A stretch of DNA of 64,000 bases from Paramoeba atlantica (taxonomy: Eukaryota; Discosea). Both the position numbers and the translations under genes were made by a program. Shown in pieces: positions 30,201-38,138 of this stretch. Under the pieces are notes generated by a model. The model made no database searches. It was not told the origin of the DNA and worked only from the letters and a program-made list of their open reading frames with translations. Each line of letters starts with the position of its first letter. The first letter of the stretch is position 1. The stretch is from contig CDRNVI010000048.1 in the NCBI GenBank assembly GCA_977017575.1, positions 186,001-250,000 on the forward strand, in the 5' to 3' direction.

Positions 30201-30829
30201 CCTTGTGACTCTGCAGAAACCTGGTCGGGGGGGATGGGAAAGTGCACAGCTGGATTGATGGATAGCATTGCGTCCTCAAAATTGGCTGCTTCATGAGTTG
30301 GTGATTGGCAGTCTTGAAATTCATTATCGATGGGCAGTCTTGATTGGTGATTGGCAGTCTTGAAATTCATTATCGATGGACAGTCCTGAAATTCATTATC
30401 GATGGGCAACGGGGATGGAAGAGAGTGTGGCGAAGGCGCGCTGTCGATGGGCATCGGGGATGGAAGAGAATGTGTAGCGCGTGTTGCATCAGCTCGGTCT
30501 GCATTGGGTTGTCCAGAATTATTTTGGGACAATGAGCGCTCTTGGTTTTGTATCGGGGGGGGGAAATCGGGATTTTCAAACTCGCTGTCGAATATCGGAA
30601 CTCTATATGGGTTGTTTACCCGGTGGACGATCGGTGTTGGAGAGTTTTCTTCCATCGCTTCGGGTTGTGCTTCTTTTAATGAGCTGTGTTGCGCATCAGG
30701 CGCCGAGGAAAACACTGTACCGGAGAAGGAGTGTGACGCAGTTTTAATCACGTTGGTAGCTACAGCGCATGACCTTTTGATTCGTATCATCCATGTGGTT
30801 TTTTTGGTCAAGGGGCGCCTTATTTGCAT
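27248..30829 (-). CDS. CRE-beta LINE ORF, copy 1, open
   Basis: 1193-residue frame. Residues 1-330 are Ser/Pro-rich with small repeats (LPSPLPID, LPIDNEFQDC) and a conserved basic segment VSRGIVRSVQRRARQRK followed by YEGIHGHQAGQ, function unknown. RT: KGASPGPTGTTD (about 455), palm A LSIDMKNAFN (595), B RQGSPLSS, catalytic FAFIDDIN (690), KILGAFLG. Endonuclease: CPGCQM...HVSGC (about 980-1000), CVQC, RSGPDLAIHW (1068), YYDFTIVHE. The first dozen residues come from the adjoining SINE-1; at 30795 the CRE-beta sequence ends (copy 3 continues differently), so this copy is 5'-truncated. Expected role: nicking and target-primed reverse transcription. Confidence 0.85.
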   Translation of the reverse strand: MQIRRPLTKKTTWMIRIKRSCAVATNVIKTASHSFSGTVFSSAPDAQHSSLKEAQPEAMEENSPTPIVHRVNNPYRVPIFDSEFENPDFPPPIQNQERSLSQNNSGQPNADRADATRATHSLPSPMPIDSAPSPHSLPSPLPIDNEFQDCPSIMNFKTANHQSRLPIDNEFQDCQSPTHEAANFEDAMLSINPAVHFPIPPDQVSAESQGAKPGDRFTIAWSFDCTPILNVSRGIVRSVQRRARQRKLAIEYEGIHGHQAGQTFTGHIPPHANVRVFKITWDAGANTTTSGKRSGSPTQLPICVTYHTETDLDLDPMPTLRSVSPEFVPCVVAIYRDILHDYAESTYPQRNKIWSKTLSAMKYSLATIRKVNAKRRRRLPLSSQPQDLDENRNQQQDKRAIKKATSLVLDGCVRKATRVLDQEIRERILSDEETAEKLKLLHPEVATTFRLPSDAPLTACITPLELREAGRRMAKGASPGPTGTTDTILRLLLDDEVCCLSLCHMMTDLINGLLSKEIMNRLKRARLVAIPKPSNGVRPIAVGEVWLKLAEVVLLQRHEKKLAPLFTPHQYGVMIKSGCERVIHELTEHYMKGCAILSIDMKNAFNSPSRDDVAKAVFAFHALRPFQRLFAAEYGVPSELLYYGSDGQLFKILKSSAGVRQGSPLSSILFCAFLQPILETLHDEFPGIRIFAFIDDINLVSTEAHLLSSAYTRLADLLHDRLIELAPQKCVWFGGKNDIPMPSSLNNHGITAEADVIKILGAFLGETARVSEKLVQKLEKHRTAFRRLKQMGASNVSLLLLSKSINVRHRYHIRVQNPDESLKLTQKFDHEVASVFRTWFGNLSDKKIKWTRLPLKKGGLGLTAYEHIREASYTASRQTALERPKHLSALAGNLACASRAEETSTQTLPNEQSVSEALYHEETRSELMKDKQKAAIIRATSQKGNYTWLTSSTRLVSPRHFTLAIMPRFDIAHPRLPDHLNCPGCQMLLSSKNAITHVSGCVQCTGNNSTMKHHHMVKRLYDLSTKAGVPCELEPRGFVSLKCITCAEQVDYDRKTEHQRVCGSKGFHRSGPDLAIHWAEGVMYYDFTIVHELSQSHLHKTGARLMKDAITRKRNSYVNSGLIPDNQFECIPMLSGGAAHANTKALLHSLADLCGVSREQTVQDFSLQLQELNGAVALSQLKKYLSHHGEEQN

Positions 30830-31021
30830 TACCTAAGGTGCAGGGGTATAGCGCACCCCACCTCCCTAGCTGTAACCTAACTCCTCTCCAAGCGGAGGTC
30901 AGCCGTAGCTTGCTATGGCTGGCTCTCCGGATACGTCGCAAGACGTATTCGGACTGCCCGTTTGGGGAGTTGAGGGGCCATAACTTTTCGGAGTCAAAAG
31001 GCCCAATACATCATCATCATC
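30795..31021 (+). mobile_element. SINE-1, 5'-truncated
   Basis: About 227 bp matching the 3' two fifths of the full-length SINE-1 at 52741-53280: a GCGCCTTA/TAAGGTGC hairpin, then the tail shared with the RTE LINE. The tail includes CAGCCGTAG/CTATGGCTG capped by CTTG, and TCCGGATACGTC/GACGTATTCGGA capped by GCAA, ending in (CAT)n. It joins CRE-beta copy 1 to the partial VIPER-2 at 31022. Confidence 0.85.
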
Positions 31022-32707
31022 ATGCCTATCTCGGTCATAACGTAACGGACGTCGTTCATGAAACCGCCCGTCCTGTGGGAGGCAGCGGAGGACTTCAAAA
31101 CGCGTTTTTGTGCGGAACGGCTTTGATTCCTCTGACTTTTTGCTTCGGTTAAACTTACTGTCGCCACTTGTTTGTGCGCGATATTGTTCTCTTCGAGACC
31201 AATGCTTATTTTTACAATTTGATTCAATTTTTCCTTGACAATTCTGTTTATACTTGCTATCTTTCGATTTTTTTCTGAAACTATCTTTTTTATAAATAAC
31301 TGGCGTTTTGTCCGGGGGCGGACCTGCATTTGTCACTTCTTTGCGCCAGACCCCCGACCGGCGAAATCCCGGCGCTGTTGAGTTGCCCCGGGAGTGTACG
31401 GGCGATTCGAGGCGGCGAAACTCCGATTCCCTCGATACCGGGAGTAACTCACCACTCCTCGTCCACGATTGTAATTGATGCTTGTGGTTAAGATCTGACC
31501 GAGAACGTCTGTCGGATCCTTCTGAGCTACGTAATGTGATTCAACATACTTGGGATCTGCTCCTTGTGCGATGGCATGCTTAATCCGTATTCGATCCAAT
31601 AGCATTTGGCCCATTCGGGCATCATTGGAGCCAGCCACTTCCAGACCACCTTTTTCTTGAGTTGTAACTACCCACTGGTGGAATAATTCCCAGATACATT
31701 GCAGCTCTTCTGACAATACGAGCGGAAGCTTTAGTCCAAGGCGAATGCGATTCTCCAGTATATCATACTCTTTGCCCGGCTTCAGAAGTGCGCCCCACGT
31801 TATGACATCGTGCAAAGCAAAACCATCGCCTTTCTCCAGTGCAACTGCCGGTCCTTCCCCCTTTCCGGATACCGTGTGGACGTCGATTGGAATCTTGTCT
31901 ACGATTTCTATACTTCGATACGCAACGCCACGCATCGGGATATCCACTGTAGCATGTGGAAAGGTTACAGTGAGAGCTCCGGACTGCATCGAGTCGTTTT
32001 CATGGACCACCCCACGCCAAGTGTAAGATGCATCGGAATCATCGGTTTCCCAGCGCCAAACCACCACAATCTCCACGACATATTGCTCGATCAGACTCTT
32101 GATTTCATCGATTTTTGTTGTTAACTGTTGTTCGGTCATGTTCGTTAAATGTTCCTGTCGGGGCTGTGTAGGATCCTGAGCTGGTTGATCTCGTGCCGCG
32201 TGGGACTCAGCTTGAAAACGGTTTATATTTGTTGGATTCGTACGGTCGGGTGCGCGCGCCGCGTTCCCCACAACAGGAGAGCGCAAGCCCTCAATTAGTG
32301 CCTCCATCCTCTCGCGTGCCTCAACTTCACGACGCTCCCATCGCTTTTGTTGTTCTTCTTGGCTTTTGAGTACTCCTTCTAGCTGCTTCGAAAGTCCCCC
32401 GAACACGTCAACCATTAAATTGGCTGCCTGTACACGGGCCTCGCCCTCTACTGCAGGAAAGTTCTCCCGGGCTTGCATAAACGGGTTCGACAAGCGCGGC
32501 AACGATTGAGACCTCTGGCGGGTCGACTTTCGCGTAGCAGGATAAATAGGCAATGGCTCCGGTGTCCGCTCTCCGGCGTCATTGTGCGAAGCAGTTGTTG
32601 CCTCGCGAGCCGCGGCTTGGGCACGTGTGAGGGGCATAAACTTTTTATCTGGATATGAACAGTACAAAATGGATACTAGACAATTTATAGAAAATACGTA
32701 TGTATCC
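31022..32707 (-). mobile_element. VIPER-2 partial copy 2 (fossil)
   Basis: Near-identical to 25335-27020: the gag-like part, the beginning of the recombinase frame and the 5' terminal repeat. It is broken by loss of everything downstream; the cut edge meets the (CAT)n of a SINE-1. It is very young by identity. Confidence 0.9.
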
Positions 32708-33099
32708 TTTGAAATAATTTTTTTTTTATAAACCTCTTTTTCTTTCCGTACATCTATTTTTATTATGTTCTCAATGATCACATAACCGTATATATGCATT
32801 TGGGGATTTAATCCTTTTGTTTATGTTTTTATTATGTTCTCAATGATCACATAACCGTATATATGCATTTGGGGATTTAATCCTTTTGTTTATGTGTTGG
32901 ACTAATGCAAGCAACATTCGACGTTTACATTTCTTCAATTCTGCTCCTCTCCATGATGACTTAAGTATTTTTTCAGCTGCGAGAGAGCGACTGCTCCGTT
33001 TAACTCTTGGAGCTGTAAAGAGAAGTCTTGTACTGTCTGCTCACGACTGACGCCGCACAGATCGGCCAATGAATGAAGGAGTGCCTTGGTGTTGGCATG
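32708..33099 (-). pseudogene. CRE-beta copy 2, C-terminal scrap
   Basis: CRE-beta 3' UTR and the last roughly 55 codons (ADLCGVSREQTVQDFSLQLQELNG), identical in layout to 27021-27412. It is cut at 33099, where (ATG)n of the RTE LINE tail starts in the same strand sense. With the adjoining VIPER-2 part it forms a 2,078-bp block equal in length to copies 1 and 3. Confidence 0.9.
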
Positions 33100-33342
33100 A
33101 TGATGATGATGATTTGGGCCTTTTGACTCCGAAAAGTTATGGCCCCTCAACTCCCCAAACGGGCAGTCCGAATACGTCTTGCGACGTATCCGGAGAGCCA
33201 GCCGTAGCAAGCTATGGCTGACCTCCGCTTGGAGAGGAGTTAAGTTTCCAATATTGAAATATATCAGGAATTCACCCTAGTTTTGTAGTACCTCGTTATA
33301 TTGGTACCAGGTGGCCCTGATTTGGTATTAGTTTGTATGTTT
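33099..33342 (-). other. RTE LINE 3' UTR
   Basis: Minus strand, after the stop at 33343. It contains one copy of the covarying hairpin (33273-33316), then the structured tail of about 150 nt shared with SINE-1, and ends in (CAT)n (seen as ATG repeats at 33098-33112). Short structured 3' UTRs with microsatellite-like ends are typical of the RTE clade. Confidence 0.85.
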
Positions 33343-36300
33343 CTAAACTTTAGGTTTTCTTATTCGACGCCGTTTTAGTTTTGAGGTTTCCTTATGCATT
33401 TTTATTTTTTGATTCCAATTCTTCTTACTCTGGGCTTCTTGTTTCCATGTTATCTCCTTCATGTCGATTCTCTCCAATGCATGTCGCAAGGTTTTCTCAT
33501 ATTGGCTTGGGTTTCTCAGCCGTTCAACATCAAATAGAATTTTGTTAGGCATTCTATCTGGACTCATGCGGGCGATGTGTCCTGCTAGTTGAAGTACTCT
33601 AGAGTCAATTTTTATTTGCAAACTTTCTAGCCCTGAAATGGAAAGTATTTCTTCGTAAGTATAGATTTTTCCTGGTTGGGCGCCGGCCCCTTGTTCTCGT
33701 TTCCATTTGAACCAGGGGATTCCTAGCGCATGTCTTATCATTTGCATATAAGATTTGTTGAGAGTGTGAAAATGTTTGTTGTTTAAAGCCCATGTTGCGC
33801 ATCCGTGCGTAAGCCGTGGGACAATGCAAGATTCAAACATGCGAGCTTTTAGGTTCCGAGAGAGTGAGTGGTTTTTCCATATCGGAAACATCGTTCGAAA
33901 TTTTGTTTGAGCAGAGTGTATTCGGTGTTCAATTTCAGCATCCATTTTGGTTGCTTCTTCGATAATCGTTCCCAAATATTTATATTCCTTTACTTGCTCT
34001 ATTTTTGAACCGTTTATATAGATTTCCGCACTACAGCGCTGAGGGTGATTCTTTGGTTGTATAACTTGGAACTTTGTTTTCTTTGCGTTTATGCGCATAC
34101 CCCATGTATTAAGTGTCTCAGCGAGTACTTCAGCGGCGCGCTGAATTTCTGTTGCGTCTTCGCTCCACTGCACTATATCATCTGCATAGAGGCAAGTGCC
34201 TAATTTGTCTTTGCCTTCTGTAATGTCTCCTCGGTGTTTTCTTCCCTTCGGGATCCGCCATGAGATTGTTACTCCAGGGCATGTCTCTTCTAGTGTTGCT
34301 CTGATTATAGTGTCTATTACGCCATTGAACAAGGAACAACTTAGTGAGCACCCTTGTTTGATACCATTTAATAAGTTGAAAGGGTGGCTTTCAGTTCCAT
34401 CGAAGAGTTTCACTTGTGCTGTATTTCCTGCGTACATTAGTTTGATCATTTCACAAAGCGTGCCCGTAATTTCCATTTTGTCCAGTACTTCCCACAATGC
34501 TTCCCTGGGGATTGTATCATAGGCTTTCGAAAGATCCACATAAAGAATGTATATGGGTTTACGTTTACTACGCATTGTCTCCGTCATGCGTCGTATGGAA
34601 AACACCGCATCTTCAATACTCCGGTTTTTCCTAAAGCCACATTGGAATTCAAGAAGTCTTCGATCTATTCGAGGTGCGACGCGCATTAAAATTATGTTGG
34701 CCAAGACTTTGCATGCTATGTTCATCAGTGTAATAGGTCTATACGCATTCGTGTCGGTCACTTGTCCTGCTCCGGGCCCCTTGTACAGGCAAAGCACATA
34801 GGCGTGTAGCCAGCTTGACGGGATACATTTTTGTTTCCAGCATTGTGCTATTATATGGGTTAGCCAATTCAACGTGTCCTCATCGGCACGTTTGAAATGT
34901 TCAGCATGTATTTGATCTGGCCCTGGTGCCTTACGATTTTTCATCTGTTTGATAACCAATTGAATCTCTTCCAAAGTTGGTACTGCTTCATTTCCCCACT
35001 TCTCATTATTTTTAACCGCTTCACCAATTTGTGTGTATTGTATTCTGTTTAAAAGCGCCTTGATCCGACTAATGTCAAAATTTTGTGTTCTTGTATATAT
35101 CGTTTTTAGAAACTCAGCGTGTGCTTCCGCTTTAAGGGTGGGGTCGGAGACATATATTCCTTGTGAGTTTTGTATTGGTGTATCGCTCTTCATCGGTATC
35201 TCATATCTTTTTACAAGACTCTTGCACTGTGTAAATACGTCACGATGCAACCCCATTCTTGCATCTTTTTCAATTTTTAAGCTTTCGGTCTCAAAGTGTT
35301 TTCTTTTGGCGTTGTGACAGGTTCTTGTCGCTTTCTTTCTGCATTGAAGGTATATTTCTTTGTTCTTTATGCTTTCTTCCTCTTGCCTATCTGATTTCCG
35401 CATTTTCGCATATGCATCTTTCCGGCATTGTATTGCTTCAATTGCTTCTTCATTAAACCACGTTGGGAGTTTCTTTCTCTCCACATCAGTGCTTGTTAGC
35501 TCTTCTGCTTTCAGCAAGGTATTCTTTAGTTGCTCCCATTCGTGCTCAACATTTTCCGTTTTCGGGAGGCTTTTTGTTATATTTTGAAGTATTCTCTTGT
35601 ATTTTTCACTTTCAATGCTGCAAAGTTCTAGATTGCATATGTTTGTCTTCTTGGCTTTTGTCTGAGAGGCACTCGGTTGGTAGCATAGGGTTGCTACTAA
35701 CATGCTGTGGTCACTGGCGTAGTCTAGGTCGTATAGAATCTCCAGCATTATTACTGGGATGTATTTTGGCAGAACAATGAAGTCTATCTGGGTTTGAAAA
35801 CCAGTTGGAGACTTCCAGGTATTCAGTTGTGTTACTTGCTCTTCTTGTGCATGGGTCCGGGGTTTTGGTATGTTCTCAAAAGTATTTATTAAGGCCAGCG
35901 CATACATTTGGCAGAATCCAAGAAGGCGTTCTCCATTGTCCGTCGTTTTTCTTCCAATAGCATTGCTTCCAATATTCTGTTGATATTTAGTGTTTTGTTG
36001 CACTTGGGCGTTGAAATCTCCCAGGATATGTGGCATTTCGCCACCCGGTCTCTGTTGCATTGCTTCATGTAAGCAGTTGTAAAATTGATGTTTTTCTTCT
36101 TCATCTGCTATTTCAGTGGGTGCGTAAGCACTTATCACATAGATGTTCTGCCTATTTCGGACTCGAAAGCTTGCAGCAATTATTCTATCAGAAAATCCTC
36201 TGTACGACAGAAGTGCGCTTTTCCATTTGCAGTTTATGAGTAACCCGACTCCATTTCGGAAATTTCTCTCCACGCTATTTCCGCTATAAATTAACATCCA

Positions 36301-36654
36301 CGGTTTTCTATTGATTCCCATATCAATCAGAGTTTTATTTATTCCAGGTATTCGGCATTCCTGCACCGCTAGAATATCCACACCAGAAGACTCCGCAGAG
36401 CTTGCAGTTTCATACGCTTGGGTTCGCCATTTTTCCGTCTTATCCTTTTTCTCGCCATACCACGTTCTTACATTTAGAGTGCCGATTTTTAGACTAGCAG
36501 TATCAGTTCTTCTGCGTCTTTTTGTTCTGGGCTCCGTGCACTGTTCCGTGTCCGTGCAGTTGTTTATCAAACTCGATTTCGGAGGCGGGGTGCTTTCGAT
36601 ATTGTTATCGTTTCGCGAAATTCCTTTTCGCCATTCTTTTTTTCGGTTTGTCAT
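33343..36654 (-). CDS. RTE-like LINE, intact APE-RT protein
   Basis: 1103 residues from the ATG at 36654; the longer frame to 36726 only reads a poly(T) tract. APE endonuclease (about residues 55-315): IGTLNVRTW, AVQECRIPG, SAYAPT, LGDFNAQV, SDHSMLV. RT (about 560-860): KAPGPDQIHAEHF, YRPITLMN, palm A YVDLSKAYD (703), B GIKQGCSLS, catalytic LYADDIVQW (825), YKYLGTII. The C-terminal THGCATWALN...HALGI segment is seen in RTE-like LINEs. No RNase H and no separate ORF1. The protein nicks target DNA with APE and primes reverse transcription. The copy looks intact and therefore young; it is a plausible driver of SINE-1. Its 5' side is a 29-base poly(T) next to an RLE-B piece. Confidence 0.93.
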   Translation of the reverse strand: MTNRKKEWRKGISRNDNNIESTPPPKSSLINNCTDTEQCTEPRTKRRRRTDTASLKIGTLNVRTWYGEKKDKTEKWRTQAYETASSAESSGVDILAVQECRIPGINKTLIDMGINRKPWMLIYSGNSVERNFRNGVGLLINCKWKSALLSYRGFSDRIIAASFRVRNRQNIYVISAYAPTEIADEEEKHQFYNCLHEAMQQRPGGEMPHILGDFNAQVQQNTKYQQNIGSNAIGRKTTDNGERLLGFCQMYALALINTFENIPKPRTHAQEEQVTQLNTWKSPTGFQTQIDFIVLPKYIPVIMLEILYDLDYASDHSMLVATLCYQPSASQTKAKKTNICNLELCSIESEKYKRILQNITKSLPKTENVEHEWEQLKNTLLKAEELTSTDVERKKLPTWFNEEAIEAIQCRKDAYAKMRKSDRQEEESIKNKEIYLQCRKKATRTCHNAKRKHFETESLKIEKDARMGLHRDVFTQCKSLVKRYEIPMKSDTPIQNSQGIYVSDPTLKAEAHAEFLKTIYTRTQNFDISRIKALLNRIQYTQIGEAVKNNEKWGNEAVPTLEEIQLVIKQMKNRKAPGPDQIHAEHFKRADEDTLNWLTHIIAQCWKQKCIPSSWLHAYVLCLYKGPGAGQVTDTNAYRPITLMNIACKVLANIILMRVAPRIDRRLLEFQCGFRKNRSIEDAVFSIRRMTETMRSKRKPIYILYVDLSKAYDTIPREALWEVLDKMEITGTLCEMIKLMYAGNTAQVKLFDGTESHPFNLLNGIKQGCSLSCSLFNGVIDTIIRATLEETCPGVTISWRIPKGRKHRGDITEGKDKLGTCLYADDIVQWSEDATEIQRAAEVLAETLNTWGMRINAKKTKFQVIQPKNHPQRCSAEIYINGSKIEQVKEYKYLGTIIEEATKMDAEIEHRIHSAQTKFRTMFPIWKNHSLSRNLKARMFESCIVPRLTHGCATWALNNKHFHTLNKSYMQMIRHALGIPWFKWKREQGAGAQPGKIYTYEEILSISGLESLQIKIDSRVLQLAGHIARMSPDRMPNKILFDVERLRNPSQYEKTLRHALERIDMKEITWKQEAQSKKNWNQKIKMHKETSKLKRRRIRKPKV

Positions 36655-36690
36655 TTTGTTATAACTAAAAAAAAAAAAAAAAAAAAAAAA

Positions 36691-37728
36691 AACCGGGACC
36701 CAGAGGACGCTGAGGGGTTCACCCAAGCTGTTCGGGAGGTCAACAAACGCACCGGGACGGCAGTCGTCGAACAGTGCGGATTAATATCAAAAAGCCTCGC
36801 ATTGTCGATGACCACGCTTAACTCGAATAACGATGCACAAGAACCTAGCACAGAGCTGGTAATTCCTCGCCAACGCGATCTGAGTCATGCCATCGCTTCC
36901 TACGAATTTCGGGAGTCGTTTGCTCGTGCCGACCTTCGAACGAGGGCCAGATGGACATCGGAAACGGGAGAAGGGGCCTCGGAGTGGGCTTTCGTAATCC
37001 CTTCCAAGAAAAGCGGCTTAGCCTACACACCGACTGAATTCCGTACTCTTGTGCGTTGGTGGCTCGGGGATACTATTTACCCAGCTTTCCGGCCCTGTCC
37101 TCTGGAGAAATGCTCGTTGCCGCTTGACCCCGAGGGTGACCACGCACTGGTATGCAAGTGCGGGCACGGCATAATCGCACGGCACAACGCCATTGCGGGA
37201 CAGTTCACAACAGAGTGTGCCAAAGCCGGGTTTACCCCACGGCGAGAAGTGAGTCTGGGGAATACGGGCCCCGGAGGCACCCTCACCAGGCCAGCGGACG
37301 TATTTCTTTCCACATTCGACGTAGGCCAGTCTCTCGTATTAGACTTCGCTGTCACTCACGTCCAGCAGCCAAAGTATACGGACTTAGTCCGTGACGCTAA
37401 CTGGGTGGCAGCGGGGTCTTTCGCGGAGCGCTACGCGACGGAAAATAAAAAGAAACAAAGAGAGGAAGCAGAAGCCGCACGCCACAGGTTTGGTGCTATG
37501 GTGGTGGAGACCTACGGGGCATGGAGTCCCAGTGCCTTCGCCATTCTCAAGGAGGTAGCTGCTTCACGGTCAGCGTACTCCGGGGGACTCTCGAAGGGTG
37601 AAGCCCTTCATCAACTGGTGACAACGCTGAACGTCGCCCTCATGAGGACACAAGCTCGTATGCTTGTACTGCGCCTCCCCGCAGCCTCCCCCGATATCTG
37701 TGTTAATGGGTACGGGAACGAAGAGTAG
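36691..37728 (+). pseudogene. RLE-B LINE, 5'-truncated endonuclease piece
   Basis: Homology starts right after the A-run (DPEDAEGFTQAVREVNK) and the frame continues to GYGNEE. It holds IPRQRDLSHAI, ARW-SETGEGASEWAFV, FRTLVRWWLG and the restriction-like endonuclease: CPLEKC...GDHALVC, GHGIIARHN, RREVSLGNTGPGG, RPADVFLST and LDFAVTHVQQPKYTD. About 340 codons without a break; RT and fingers are missing. It is most similar to the 62864-63750 piece. Confidence 0.88.
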
Positions 37729-38138
37729 TCTTCGTGGAACCCGCGGATTTTCTTGGGAGTTTTCTTGGGTGGGGGGCCCTTTTCTATGATGGGGGGATGT
37801 GGCCAGCGTCCGGATTTCCTGCGGATTTTAAGGTACGGGGTTGGCGTTTTGAGGGGAGGTAGGGGTTTTGCTAGTTTTTGGTTTGCTAGTTTCGGGATTA
37901 AGACTTTTGGATACGTAATTGGACAGTTGTAATAAATGCAAAACACATTGCTATCGTCAAAAAAAAAAAAAAGTAGTAAAAAAAAGTAGTAAAAAAGTGT
38001 AAAAAAAAGTAGTATATACTTAGGGGAGATTAAATTGCTAGTTTTGGGCTGAGAGAAAAAAACAAAAGGTACATCTGTGGAAACAAAAAGATTTGCTAAT
38101 TTGATTGCTTATTTTCAAAAAAAAAAAAAAAAAAAAAA
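37729..38138 (+). other. RLE-B 3' UTR and a second RLE 3' tip
   Basis: 37729-37956 is RLE-B 3' UTR: GTGGCCAGCGTC and CCTGCGG are shared with 42120-42160. An A-rich tandem (A-run plus GTAGT, about four units, 37957-38012) follows. Then about 105 bp of the terminal RLE-A-type 3' end (38012-38116) with its own poly(A) at 38117-38138: an extremely short 5'-truncated insertion. Confidence 0.75.

Noticed and set aside
31005-31025. CRISPR-like short repeats (CATCATCATCAT) at several places
   Set aside because: They are microsatellite tails of the RTE LINE and SINE-1, with no spacers; the genome is eukaryotic.
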